A stretch of 64,000 nt of DNA from Coniochaeta sp. PMI_546 (taxonomy: Eukaryota > Ascomycota > Sordariomycetes > Coniochaetales > Coniochaetaceae): NCBI GenBank assembly GCA_021432605.1, contig MU271150.1, positions 1 to 64,000 of the forward strand, in the 5' to 3' direction. Below, in pieces: positions 42,582-54,166 of the stretch; within the stretch, counting starts at the first letter, position 1, and every line of letters begins with the position of its first letter. Under the pieces are notes generated by a model that was not told the origin of the DNA, did no database searches, and saw only the letters and a program-made list of their open reading frames with translations. The position numbers were made by a program, and so were the translations under genes.

Positions 42582-44374
42582 GGGTACGAAGTTGGCACGA
42601 TAGATTTCGGTCAAGGAACCCACTTACATTCGAGCGACTAATATGAGCAAGCTGAGTCCTTGCGGAGACGTGATACCTCGAGTAGAATCATTCGATACAA
42701 GTCCTGCTTCTCGATATTGACCATGAATATGTGGTGTCACCGAGTCACTGCTGCGTGTAATGACGAGAACCACAATGTGTGTGGTGCCATAGTTCCTCGG
42801 AAGAGGTTGTCGCCTAGCTTTTTGGACCTGTGTGCGTCATGCCAGCATTGCCGTAAAATCACACAAAAATACCCTACACGTCGTGTTGCGAGGCGGTTCT
42901 CGCATCCCTTGCGACCACACCAGCTTGTCGTCGTCAGACGGCCATCTCCTTAATACCGGTCGCTAAGTAGAATAACCCGCTGCCGGCGCGGTCCAGGACA
43001 AGCCATTCCCGGGAAAATAAGAATGCAATCAACAAAGTAGCAGCTCAGCAGCGACTCACGTGCTCTGCTCAGGCCGTTTGTTCGCAGATCATCTAAACTG
43101 GAAAGCGACCTCGAGGTATTACAGGACCTGCAGCGGGGAAGCAGCTCACACCGCTCCGGCCACGGAACAGCGGTTGTACAGGGCATGGTACGATCTAGCA
43201 GACTATGCATGATATCGCAATGTCGATTGATTGGTGCCTGCTGCATCGCTGAATGTCGTTGGTTTCAAGGGCTTCCATCAGTGGTTCATGCAGCACTAGT
43301 ATTGCCCTCCTCAGCCTTGGACGCTGCAGATGACAAGCCTAGACATGTGATAGGATGTCTGGCAGTTAGAGGAGGACCAATTATGATTCCGGACCCCAAG
43401 GTCTACCACTTGACCAGGCAGGTAACGCCCTTACCTTGGTGTCGGAATACAAATAAGGTAGACAGATTATACCCTCTTCATCTTGTCGTGCGAACGCCTC
43501 ACCATCGAATTGTGCCTTCTCATAGGACTGTTCGATGGTGTTGATCGGAGATTGTGATGGAGTACCTCACTAACACGCATGACCTACACATTGTTTGCCC
43601 CAGATCGTCCTCCCCACCATGTTTTCCACTCCGCCATCCACTATTGACGCCCTTTGGTTTGTGAGCCCCGGCAAATCGAGGAACACGAACGTGATAGGTC
43701 AGGCTTACCGTCGATTTCGACTTTTGCGATCAATCACAAGGGCGACGGAGAAATACGCATACCGTGCTGTTTGCCCAAAAGGTTCCCGATGTAAGCCACC
43801 ATCGCCGGCATGCAGGGCGGTGAGAGTCACTCCCTGCGTACGCCGTATATCATCACGCCATTTGGCAATCGCCCGAGAACCCAAGCAAGTCTGGAAGCTT
43901 CCCTTCTCCGTCGGGCTGTCTCCGGGCAGCACGCAGAAAGTGCATACGTGATAGAGACCAAACATGGCACCTAGGCCTTCACCCTCCAACCCTCTCTCCA
44001 GTACACGTACCGCTCTAACATCCGTCCATTTATCTCGTGGTTATCCCAATCACGAAACTAAAGAATATTCAGCTGCAGAGATAATATCCTCACTGCCCCT
44101 GCATTAGCTGCCCAACCGGGCAAAATGTACACCTGGGGCTGCAGTGAAATTGGGTACGGTGTGCATGGGTCCCATACCGTAGCGGCCGCGTTGCATAGGC
44201 CTTGGGCTTGCGCAAGCGTGGAGAAGTCAAAGATGACCCTTAGCGCCCTACTGCCTCTGCCCGTATTTCTTCCCTAGTTGTGTCCTCATTCCCGGTTGTT
44301 GATGGCATCAGATCGTCCAGAAGGATCCCGGCCCTGTCACCTCTTGGGAAAAAACAACCCCCTTGTCAAGACTC
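42582..44374. other. 1.8-kb intergenic region, no gene seen
   Basis: Only unrecognised short frames. A tRNA-like D-arm on the minus strand near 43415 lacks a T-arm and was rejected. It should hold the Nudix gene promoter at its right end. Confidence 0.5.
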
Positions 44375-45397
44375 ATGGCGACAAGTCCCGCCACCGACTC
44401 GGGAAGAGTTCTGACCATCCGACCTGTTCTTTCCTCCACCGAGTTCTATCTTGCTGCCGGCACTGTTACCATAGACCCCGTTGAGCGCAAGGTCCTGATC
44501 CTCCACGACCTGCTGACCAATACCTTCCAGCTCCCGCGTGGACGGAAGGACTGGGGTGAAGGGCTAGCGGAAACCGCAGTTCGGGAGACCTTCGAGGAGA
44601 CCGGATACCGGCCGCGTCTGCTCGCCGTGCCTCTGTCCACACGTGCGACCGTCCCGCAGGTCGCTGCCGCAGACCCCTTGCATCCTTGCCACGTCGCTGC
44701 GCGTTCGGCACGCTTCGACGACGAGACAGGCGATGTGCTGGTCCAGGGCTCTGCTCGCCTGGCTGAGGAACCATTCAGTCTGATGCAGCACTACCAGACG
44801 AACGGGGCTCTGGCGGTTGTCTCCTGGTTCATAGGCATCGCTGATTCGCATTCGAAGAAGGTTGTGGGCACTCAGATGGCCGACGAAGAGTATGAGTCAC
44901 GCTGGGTCGGATACGACAAAGCTGCGGCGCTCATGGTTGATGAAGCATACGCGGAAATAATACGGCGTGCGGTGCAACTGGCCACCCTGGTCGTGGAGGA
45001 GGACGGCGCAGCAGGAGTGCTTTATGGCCGGCAGGACGGAGCCGACGTCAATGGCCATGCGAATGTGGGCGTAGCCGGCTGGCCGGCTAGTGGAGTCGGC
45101 GAGGCATCTGTGATGCCGCCACTGGCAGCCTACCCAGAAATGCACGTCATGACTTCCGCGGCAGCTCTCACAACAAACCCAGGGAGACTGAGTGCCGCTA
45201 CCGAGGCAAACAAGCGTGTCAATCCTGATGTGACGCAGCATATTCTCAACGGTTTGCATGGGCATCAACCCTCCCCAGTCAACAGCAAACTTGCGAAGGA
45301 GCCTGCAACGATTACCGAGAAAGTCTGTGTGGTCCAAGGTGCATTCTCTGTTGATATTCTGGACGTACATAACATACATATCAAGGGTAAGCCCTAG
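44375..45397 (+). CDS. Nudix hydrolase domain protein
   Basis: Hydrolyses a nucleoside diphosphate linked to another group; the substrate is unknown. The complete Nudix box GRKDWGEGLAETAVRETFEE followed by TGY is at residues 56-78 and keeps every metal-binding position of Gx5Ex7REUxEExGU. The domain spans about residues 10-215, starting with FYLAAGTVTIDP and ending near the YEIIRRAV-type helix (AYAEIIRRAVQLA). The last 120 residues are Ala/Gly-rich with low complexity and no domain I know. Single exon of 340 residues from ATG 44375; a TTG extension of four codons was rejected. The PRGRKD sequence before the box resembles fungal diphosphoinositol/diadenosine polyphosphate-type Nudix proteins, which is a weak hint only. 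This is distinct from the decayed Nudix copy at 247-679. Confidence 0.87.
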   Translation: MATSPATDSGRVLTIRPVLSSTEFYLAAGTVTIDPVERKVLILHDLLTNTFQLPRGRKDWGEGLAETAVRETFEETGYRPRLLAVPLSTRATVPQVAAADPLHPCHVAARSARFDDETGDVLVQGSARLAEEPFSLMQHYQTNGALAVVSWFIGIADSHSKKVVGTQMADEEYESRWVGYDKAAALMVDEAYAEIIRRAVQLATLVVEEDGAAGVLYGRQDGADVNGHANVGVAGWPASGVGEASVMPPLAAYPEMHVMTSAAALTTNPGRLSAATEANKRVNPDVTQHILNGLHGHQPSPVNSKLAKEPATITEKVCVVQGAFSVDILDVHNIHIKGKP

Positions 45398-45819
45398 CGC
45401 ATTTGCACTCTGTCTGCGCCAGGAGCCCATAAGTATAGCACATCCCATATAGCTTCCCGGGAAGGAAAAAATATATAATTAGAGCCTCATAAGGCCATTA
45501 AGAGTCATTGGAGACCATACACAATAGTGATGACTTGAGCGTAAAGCCAGCGTGAAAAGCCGGCGGTGATCACAAAACGAGGAACATTCAGACCGTCGAT
45601 AAGTCAGACCAAAAGTATAGGGCGGCATCCTGCCTACCGGCTAGCGGCAGATGGAGGAAAAGAAATGAACATATGAGAGACCAGCCGCCATATAGCTCTT
45701 CTGCCATGGAAATAGTATCGTTGGGAGACTGGCTCGCACTCCCTTTGTCAGCGAGACTGCCAAAAGCGGGGATGAGCGTTGCTCGTCACTTTAGACACGA
45801 CATGTAGGATGCGAGGCTT
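45398..45819. other. Convergent 3' interval, no gene seen
   Basis: 422 bp between the ends of the Nudix and C2 genes; should hold both terminators. No distinct poly(A) signal stood out. Confidence 0.5.
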
Positions 45820-47765
45820 CTAGCCAGACTTCATGCCTTCAACCCCATCTGTCTGCGTCGCTCCCCGAGAGCCGCTCGCTTCTCCGTCGGCTAACCCTGA
45901 ACTTGTCGCGTGGGCAGGACCATGAGAGGCATCCTTGTCACGCTCATGGCCTCCACCCATGAAACCTTTGAGGTCCTTTAGCCGATTTGGGTCCTCGAGA
46001 GCTTCCCAAGCACGCTCCTTTTTGCTTTTGAGTGGGGCGTCGGCGTCATGGCCGCCCTCAAGTGCACCCAGGCGACTCTCGTCGTCGGAGCTGAAGCTGC
46101 TGGAGCTGGGACTCCTATTGAGGACCATATTCATCTGTTTCCCCTCCGACTTCTTGATCTCTAGCTGTCGCTTCTTCATCTTCTTCAGCTTTTCGTCTCC
46201 ACAATCCATTGTAACCACGCCCAGACCTGGGAAGTTTCGCTGCAGGAACTCACGCAGATCCGGAAGGACGGACTTGTCCGGCCGGTAGGTACCACTGTCA
46301 TTGTCGATTACGAGCTGGTACAGGCGGGGGTCCGGGGGCGGCGGGTCATGTGGCGGTCCACCGGGCACATTCTGGTCCGGGTGGGTTGGCTCATCAGGTT
46401 CAGCATCGGATGAGGCATCCGGATGGGCGAGACGGCGGATGAAGAACTCCCCTGAGCAGGCGATGTAGCGAGCCACGTCACTGTGCATCGTGTGCTTGCT
46501 CAAGAGGTCAATGCCGAATTCACGGCCTGTCTCGGTGAAGCGCAAGAGCCCATCAAGTGACAGAACATATGTGAAGAGGCGACCACCCTCGTCAAGGTGG
46601 GCCATCTTCAGGAACTGAAGTGATGCTTCCTCGCTGCGCGGCTTGAAAGTTCCCCACTCAGTTGATGAGTCGAAGTTGTAGATGCGGTTATGTTGCTTGT
46701 GCAGAGCCATGTTGAGGATCTTGCCCCGTAGGCCTGTCGAAGCAAACATTCTGCCTATCATTGGCCGAAACTCTACGTAGCGGTGATAGAGCTTGGGGGG
46801 CACTGGTCCAACCAGTTGGATCTCGTTGGCCTGGAAGCTGTGATGGAACCATCAGTAAGTAGCACAATCAGTGCAAGTGTCAAGAAGGAACGATAAGCGA
46901 CCTACTCGTATTTCTTGGCTTGCTTATCCTCATCTCCATGCGGTCCATGAGTGTCGCTCTCCTCATCTCGATTGACTTTGGTGCCAGTCAAGCGCCCGAT
47001 CATAGGACTATAGTGCTTGAACCAGTATGTAGGTGCGATGGTACACATCAGAGCATGGGGAGGGTCAGAGGGACCAAGCACATCGATGCCAATCTGCAGA
47101 GTCGGCGTCATCGAGACGTGCTTGCTCAAAGCACTCGTCGCCGCCTTGATGAGATAGGCTCGCTTACTGCCTGCGCGTTTCTTGACCTCAAAGGTCTTGC
47201 CCTGAGGGCCGAACCCTTCCCAATTCTCGTCGACATGAGGGACGTTTATGGTCAGATTGCCGAGCCTGTCGTTACCATCTGGATAATCCTCGTCGTAGAT
47301 ACGGCATTTGAGGGTGAAGCCGGTCTTGGGAACGTTTGCTACAACCCACTCTTGCTCCCACTCTGGATTCGTGCTCTTCCTCACGGTTCGGGTCCGGAAG
47401 GTCAGTGGGGGGTCCTCTTTGTGCCTCCGAGGGACATCAGCAGTGAGGGTGGCGTGGAGGAATGGATCTGAGGACTGCGTGTGGAGATCGGCGGACGGCA
47501 GGTTGGAGGCCTTGTGGAACGTGAACTTGACCGTGTAACCGGGAGGTGCATCCGGGAGTGGAGTATTGTCGAAACCTCCGGGAGGGTTCTTCTTGTCCTT
47601 GATCTTTTCTTTCTGATGGGTGAGTTTGTCTTTGATGTCAGACGTGTGGTGCTGGGTTGCAGGTGGGCCGCCGCCGTTAGTGGGTGGCTGCCAGTGCGGC
47701 TGCTGGTGCTCGTTGCCATTGACATGCTGGCCAATCTCAGCATGGGTGTCTGTCTCGGTAGCCAT
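45820..47765 (-). CDS. C2-domain protein, fungal conserved, 2 exons
   Basis: Likely binds phospholipid membranes or calcium through one C2 domain; the cellular role is unknown. Exons 47765-46906 and 46837-45820 give 625 residues, with a 68-bp intron (GTAGGT donor). The N-terminus is disordered (Gln/Gly/Pro and Lys-rich helix). The C2 fold spans about residues 78-215 (YTVKFTFHKASNLP, SDPFLHATL, TRTVRKSTNPEWEQEWVV, LKCRIYDEDYPDGNDRLG); Asp residues at the usual loop positions suggest calcium binding. A conserved fungal segment follows (TYWFKHYSPMIGRLTG; HRYVEFRPMIGRMFASTG) up to about residue 490. The C-terminus is charged and disordered. Start ATG at 47765. It shares a 1.4-kb divergent promoter region with the kinase gene. 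Confidence 0.83.
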
Positions 47766-49182
47766 GGCGGAGGACCCGGTTTTACGCGTCTCACTTTGGG
47801 ATTGGCGTGGCAGGACCTATCGTGTGCTTGTCCGCCCGTCGATGATGCTATCACTGTCTGATACAGCGCACCGAGCGAGTCACGGACCTGGTCGTGTCTG
47901 GGCAAAAGGTGATTGTGGCTGGAGGGGGGAACCCATGCGTGGATTTGCCAAGACGTCGATCTAGAAGCTGAATGGCCACTAATGCCTATAACCCGGTTTC
48001 CGACTGTAGGTTGCTTGGTTGTTTGTCCAAAGGCCGCAGTCTGGTAGCAGCTAGCGGAATTGGTTGGCGAAAACGTCCCAGTACAACAGTGTGACTTGGA
48101 GAGGGAATGAGGCCAAAAGATAGAGATATTTCTGAACCAGCGACCAAAATCGAGTTCAACGCCGAGGTTGAAGTGTCTTCAGACCTTCAGCTGACCGAGA
48201 ATTGTCCTGCCAGCGGCCATTGGTCTTTGTGCAGTTGTGTAAACTGGGCATGATGGGATGATGCCAAGCTTTGTCGTCCTTCGGAGGCCTGACGTCATCT
48301 GCCTGGCAGAGTTCCAGGTTGGTGATTGTTGCTGCCTGAGGTTGAAATCGGGGGCAAGAGCCTATCACGTGCTATCTGTCGTCACGTGTGACAAATGGCG
48401 AAGCCACAGTATCCTCCTGGTGAGCCACAGGAGCAGCCGGGACCCATTTCACCAGCCACCCCCATACCTACCGGTTGTCCGTTCTTGTCCGTTGCAGCTT
48501 GTGTACGTACCTACACTGAGGTGCCCTGGTCCTTGGTGGTCACTGTCCGTGGACCCCTGGACACGAAAAGGCTCTCGTTTTGTTTCCGGTTCACATGATC
48601 GCCCATTCGCAAAGGGTGGTGGTCCGGGGGTTGAACTATACCTACACATTGTTGGGTTGGCAAAATAATCGCCAAATCCCTAGACAACTAGCAAAATGTC
48701 TGCACGTGTAACATGATCAATTGCTGTCAAACTCGGTGCTGAGTACACTATGATCCTGACAATCTTAAACTCTTTAGCGACACTTTCATGATCCACACTT
48801 GCTACCTATCTCGGAGTCTGGCCCGTCGCCGGCTGACTTAGCTCCCGTACGTCCAAACAATCCCGGCCCCCGACAACCGTCACAATCACGACCACGATCA
48901 CGACTGCAATTTCATTAGCCAACGCGACCTATCTCCCCAGTACCCCAGATACTCGCAGGTTCTCGTCGGCAGTCTCGACAGTACGGTCACACGCCCTTAG
49001 TCTCAAGCCCTACGCTCTTGTCGATACCTTCTACGTCGTATACCCCCCAAGTACAAAAAGAACACGGCCTAGCTTTCGACATTCAAGCTCGAAGCGCACG
49101 ATACCGCACACGGACACATAGAACTCGACCGCCCGCCCGGATGACGACGTCGTCGAATTGAAAGGCGGTCGGACGCAGAGGC
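47766..49182. promoter_or_regulatory. Divergent 1.4-kb region with three CACGTG boxes
   Basis: CACGTG, the core site of bHLH factors, occurs at 48366-48371, 48383-48388 and 48703-48708. The first two are 17 bp apart. They lie between the C2 gene and the kinase gene. No gene is supported here; open frames at 48258-48668 have no similarity I recognise. Confidence 0.45.
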
Positions 49183-52086
49183 ATGCAGCCAGCCCGTGGC
49201 AAAGCCGAGGCCCTGGGACGGAAGGCCAAGGTAAATAGACCTTATCTGTCGTCCTGCGACACGGGAGCCAACATGTCCATCTCCCCGCTGACACGTACCT
49301 CCCTCGCTATAGCTTGCTCATTCCTACCAAGAGCTTCTCGAGTTAGTAATCCTGACAGCCTATGCCCTTCTGTTCTCTCCTCTCGTGTGCGCCGCGGCGC
49401 GGGATGACTGATTTACTGACCTGCGCTTTCTTGAAACAGCGAATTCTCCAACAAGGATCTCAAGTCCGTCGGCAACTACACACTAGGCCGACTGATAGGG
49501 AAAGGATCATTTGGAAAGGTCTACCTGGCGACCCATAAACTCACCAATGGTTCCAAGGTCGTGCTCAAGTCCGCGAACAAGGGCGATTCGAACCTTGCAC
49601 GCGAGATCCACCATCATCGACAGTTTGTGCATCCGCACATTGCCCGACTTTACGAGGTTATAGTGACAGAAACACTGGTGTGGCTGGTATTGGAATACTG
49701 TCCTGGCGACGAGCTGTACAACTACTTGGTGCAACATGGCCGGCTTCCTGTCGACAAGGTCCAGAGGATCTTCACACAACTTGTCGGCGCTGTATCATAT
49801 GTCCATCTACAATCTTGCGTTCATCGCGACTTGAAGCTGGAGAATATCTTACTGGACAAGCACGAAAACGTCAAGCTATGCGACTTCGGCTTCACCCGCG
49901 AATATGAAGGCAAGGTAAATTACCTTCAGACTTTCTGCGGGACCATTTGCTACTCAGCACCCGAGATGCTGAAGGGCGAAAAGTACGCCGGAGAGAAGGT
50001 CGACGTCTGGAGTCTCGGCGTCATTCTGTACGCCTTGTTGACCGGAGAACTCCCTTTCGACGACGACGACGATGCAGTCACCCGCAACCTTATCCTTACT
50101 GAGGAACCTAAATACCCAGAACATATACCCCCAGATGCCTTGGCATTGCTAAAACGCTTACTTTCCAAGCGACCGCTCCTTCGCCCTTCCTTGCCCGACA
50201 TCATGTCGCATCCTTTCTTGGCCGAGCATGCGCCACAGCAGCAGGCGATCCTTAAACTTGAGCAACCGCCTCCGTTTACAACTCCGCTGGAGAAAGAGAC
50301 GTTACAGAGGATGCGAAGCGCCGGCGTCGACATAGACTCGGTTATCGAGAGCGTGCTTTCCCGGAGGTGCGACGCCTTAGCCGGATGGTGGACTCTACTC
50401 ATAGAGAAGGAGGAGCGCAAGGCTCAGCGCAGAGAGCGGAAACGCAAGGAAAAAGAGGCGGAAAACCGGGTATCCAGACGATTCTCACAGGCTTCAAGTC
50501 GAATGGAAAAGCTGGCGACTGTCGGAGAAGAGGCCGCCTCTGTCAAACTGGCCGAGCCCCCACTACCTAGAACTCGCGGCCGGCCAGAAAGGCGGAGCGG
50601 GCACTATCCCGGACTGATGATCACTGACCTTCCCGCCCTTGCCTACCTAGCCAAAGCTAATGGCAATCTGAGTCCCGATGCCGAGACACCGCCCCCTCCT
50701 CCTATTGATAAAGACTCAATCAGATCGGCCAGTTCGTCACGACATCGCAGACCGATACCACCTCCAAAGGAAGGTGTCCTCCGGAGTGCCAGATCCAGGG
50801 GTTCGACATTACATCTGGTTACCACTACTGATGCTTTGGCTGGAAAAGCTGCTGTCCCGTTGCCCGTGTCACAGCAAAAGGTGCGAAAGAAAACGTCGCA
50901 GGTAATAGTGGCTCACTGGAAGAATTGGACGCATTGGCTCTTTGAAAGACCGAAGAGGAACAGGGGAAGCAATAAGACCGGCAGCCAGTCTACTCCAAAC
51001 CTCGTCGACAAATCAGGCAACGCAGTCAGCAAGGAGAGCAAGTCCAAAGACAGCAGCCCTCGTCCTCAAACCAGCAAGTACCCTGCCGACAGTTCTGGCA
51101 CCAATGTCAACACAGCCGGCCTCCCAAGGGGTATGGTGGCTAATGGCTACGCTGCTAAGGGGTCCTCAACATCCCCCACGGCCGCCACCACCATGCAAAC
51201 CGGCGGTGCGGCCGCCAACCTCGCGACGTCTTCATACTTTGGCCACGCCCCCGGTATGCAGACAACAACCACATCTACATCCCACAAGCGGCTGTCACTC
51301 TCTCCATCCCCAATTACTCCACGTGGCAGTGCGGTCAGGCGCTCTTCGGGTCCAGGATTGCGAGGCCGGAAATCGACATCCTCGTCGGTGTCGTCGATCC
51401 GGTCAATGCATCATGCCCACCATCATAGCCACAGTAAGGCCTCATCGACGAGCTCAAACGGCTCCGTGTCAACAAGCATGTCCAAGACGCCACTGCCAGG
51501 CGGCAGATCCCCGCACCACTCTGTCAAGGTCCTGCCCGCCACGCCGACAACCACATCGTTCCCGTCCAACATCCGACTCGTCCGAGACCGTGCCGGGCCA
51601 CCACTCAGTGTGTTCAACGAGGGCATGCCGGGCAATGGAGCAGGAACCTCGTCGGCGCAACCACCCGGCAGCCCAAACCCATTCAGCGGCGGCGGTGGAG
51701 GCATTCTTTTTGCTAAGCGGAAGAGAAATATTTTCAAAGGCCCGATGTTGAGTCTCGGCGGCGGCAGTGGAGGCAGAGACACTCGCAGCTCGGGGTCTGG
51801 GTCCGCAGGACATAGCAGGAATGCTAGTGCGACCGGCCTCGGAAGGCGGAGCGGAGAGATCACCATCGAGGAGGTCGACGAGGACGAAGAGGAGGGAGGT
51901 GGTACTTACAGAGCTCATGCCGACGGCGACGACGAAGATGGAGATGTCGAGGAGGTGGACGTCTTCAGTCCGATTGTGCAGTTCCCGGGAGAGATGGTCG
52001 AGGAGAAAATCTACGAGGAGGGCGAAGAGGAGTCTCCTGGGACCGCGGCGCCCGTCATGCCCACGCCCGTGACGCCGGCAAGGTGA
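49183..52086 (+). CDS. CAMK/SNF1-related serine/threonine protein kinase with long disordered tail, 3 exons
   Basis: Protein kinase predicted to phosphorylate Ser/Thr. Exons: 49183-49230, 49313-49341, 49440-52086, totalling 907 residues. Exon 2 is only 29 nt; it joins MQPARGKAEALGRKAK to EFSNKDLKSVGNYTLG in phase. Kinase domain about residues 39-275: glycine loop LIGKGSFGKV, ATP lysine Lys69, Glu81, HRD 154-156, DFG 174-176, APE 199-201. An Asp-run (DDDDD) sits after helix F. A basic coiled segment (about 320-345, KEERKAQRRERKRKEKE) follows, then about 550 residues of Ser/Pro/Gly-rich disorder with an acidic end. It looks like the fungal relatives of yeast YPL150W and KIN-type kinases; I do not assign a symbol. 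It is active by motif content. Confidence 0.87.
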
Positions 52087-52105
52087 TACGCGCCTACGCG
52101 TATCA
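52084..52105 (+). repeat. Inverted repeat overlapping the kinase stop codon
   Basis: TGATACGCG (52084-52092) and CGCGTATCA (52097-52105) are exact reverse complements around CCTA. The first three bases are the TGA stop. It could fold as a hairpin in the mRNA at the start of the 3' UTR. Confidence 0.7.
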
Positions 52106-52690
52106 TCGATTTGCAGCTGGTTCGAGTTTGATCGGCCATTAAAAACCTGCATCTGAAGATGTTCTAGATTGATCTCGGCACTCCGTGGCAAGCAACACAC
52201 GAAGGAGGGATGCATCCAAGTAAGGATTGCCAAGACGGTCTTCACCAGGCAAGAAATGTGGCCATATTCAAGAATGAGACACGAGCATAACGACCGAGCT
52301 CGGTGCAAGGACCAGGGAATTGCTACGTACGCTTGCCAAACCTCATTTAATCAAGACTACTCTTGGCTAAGCTGGTCAGTATATCACGTCGGGCATGAAC
52401 ACGCTGTGCGGTGCGACTCTGGGAGATTTTTTCAATTATTTCTCTGGGTGTTTTCTCTTGTTTACGTTCTTGCGCCAAGCGTCATGCGTCTTCGTGCTGT
52501 ACTTATATAGATACCTTGTATATAAGCGTTAGCCTTTCTTATTTCCCGCTCGGCTGAGAAGCTTTGTCGAGGAGACATACTAACCTATGATGGCTGGCAT
52601 CACTGCTTGTGACGATGTCGTTTGTTCATAATCTTCTCATAACTCGTCACTGCATTTCATGTACGCACTTCTCCTTCAGGGGACACAGTC
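52106..52690. other. Convergent 3' interval, no gene seen
   Basis: Lies between the kinase and CDC43 3' ends and should contain both terminators. The antisense frame reaching from 52308 into the kinase gene is a shadow. Confidence 0.5.
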
Positions 52691-54166
52691 TCACCCACCA
52701 GCTGCAACCAGCCAAGCTGGTCTCTCTCCCCTTATCTGGACACCAAGGTCCAACAGTAAGCTGCCCAAGCCAGTAGTACTGGCGCCGTTGCTCCTCGAAG
52801 TCAGCCCGCGCCTGGCAGCCGCAATCTTCCGTGCCGTCTCGGCACTCACCGCCAGCGCGGCATCAAACTCCTTCAGACCTGGCTCACGCATAGTTGCGAG
52901 TGCCGCCAGGCCGAGGTAAGAATGATACAGGTCGGGCGGACCGCCCGGGTGTTTTGAGAATCCTCCTATTATATGCTGAGTCTTGTCCAGGAGGAAACGA
53001 CGGGCTGCCGGGCGGGATATCAAGATATTGACGTTGTCAGCGTCTTGGTGGTCGGTGGAGATCTCGACAGGGGGCAGGACAGACAGCGCACCGCAGACCC
53101 ACCAACAGTAGCAAGTGTCGGCTACTTTATTACAGCGGCCATTGAACGCAACAGGTGTTGATGAGTCTGAAATAGCGAGGTTTGAGAAGGTGAAATTAGA
53201 GGTGTCCGGGTCATCGTCCTCGTCCACGGACGGGTCGACATATGCGAACTGGCGTGATACCAGCCAGTGGGTTATAGAAGACGTATCTGGGAACGCCGTG
53301 CGCAACGCATCGAATGCATGTGATTCGGGGTCACTGTTGGTCGTCTTGGCCTCCAACGGCCGGTCCAGCAGCGACAAGGCGCTTAGGGCACAATATGCAT
53401 ATCCGGAATGTGGTTCGTGTTGCGAGCTCTCGGCTATTCCATTGTCGTATGTTTGACTTTTTCCAATATACGAAATGAGGGCCGCGACGTCGATATCCTC
53501 GGTCCAGGCAGCATCTCCCTCTCGAGTATCCCCTCTGAGCATCCACCTTAACGTAGCAGCGAAGTAGCAGTATCTCATGTCTTTCCCACCGCCAACTACC
53601 AACCCCTGTCCTTCGACATGAGCAAGTACCTCTCCAAAACTCCCATCCTCGCGTTGAAGCTGCCTCAGCCATCGTAGCGTCCGGATCCTATCCACGCCGG
53701 CAAAGGCACCTTCCGCCTCCTTCTCGCTCGCGGACAGCAATGCAAGAATTATGAGAGCGAAGACGGTCGCGGCTATGTTCGCTTGCCCCGCATTCCCCAT
53801 CTCTGGCGCCTGAGAAGCAAAAGACCAACCCTCGTACCCATGGGACGGCAGGGTCATGGTTGGGCTGCCACAGAACCCCCCGCCGGCGTGTTGGCACGAG
53901 AGGATCCACTCGCGAAAGCGGAGGCGATCGGAGGGCGTCAGGCGAGCTTGGGAGTTCTGGATCTCCGGGTCAACGCTGGCGTCGGTCTCGGAAGGGAGGA
54001 GAAGGTCGATAGCTGAGAGGACGAAGTAGGCGAGAGCCATGCGGTTGCTGTCAGAGCTTGTGTAGTGGTGGGGTAGGAAGGATCGCAGACATCGTGACCA
54101 GTATTTCAGGTGGCGTGCCTTGTTGAGTGGTGGTGAGAACGCATTGCTGTCTTCTGGCTCTGTCAT
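52691..54166 (-). CDS. cdc43: Geranylgeranyltransferase type I beta subunit
   Basis: Beta subunit of GGTase-I, which attaches geranylgeranyl groups to CaaX proteins such as Rho1 and Cdc42 in the cytosol. Intact single exon of 491 residues, longer than yeast Cdc43 owing to loops near residues 60-80 and 310-340. The alpha-alpha barrel repeats are visible (WILSCQHAGGGFCGSP at 87-102; WLRQLQREDGSFGEV; IIGGFSKHPGG). Zinc ligands by homology are Asp350 and Cys352 in VADTCYCWW, and His415 in LYHSYLGL. The GGFCGSP and GGFSKHPG motifs fit the GGTase-I rather than farnesyltransferase beta subunit, but specificity is inference. The start ATG at 54166 is followed by the conserved ARHLKYWSRCL. Divergent from ILM1. 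Confidence 0.92.
   Translation of the reverse strand: MTEPEDSNAFSPPLNKARHLKYWSRCLRSFLPHHYTSSDSNRMALAYFVLSAIDLLLPSETDASVDPEIQNSQARLTPSDRLRFREWILSCQHAGGGFCGSPTMTLPSHGYEGWSFASQAPEMGNAGQANIAATVFALIILALLSASEKEAEGAFAGVDRIRTLRWLRQLQREDGSFGEVLAHVEGQGLVVGGGKDMRYCYFAATLRWMLRGDTREGDAAWTEDIDVAALISYIGKSQTYDNGIAESSQHEPHSGYAYCALSALSLLDRPLEAKTTNSDPESHAFDALRTAFPDTSSITHWLVSRQFAYVDPSVDEDDDPDTSNFTFSNLAISDSSTPVAFNGRCNKVADTCYCWWVCGALSVLPPVEISTDHQDADNVNILISRPAARRFLLDKTQHIIGGFSKHPGGPPDLYHSYLGLAALATMREPGLKEFDAALAVSAETARKIAAARRGLTSRSNGASTTGLGSLLLDLGVQIRGERPAWLVAAGG

Noticed and set aside
43375-43450. tRNA-like D-arm on the minus strand
   Set aside because: GTC-loop-GAC resembles a D-arm, but no T-arm (GGTTCRA) or matching acceptor stem was found.
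51423-52308. Long minus-strand frames opposite the kinase tail
   Set aside because: Shadows of the Ser/Pro/Gly-rich coding strand; no domain.
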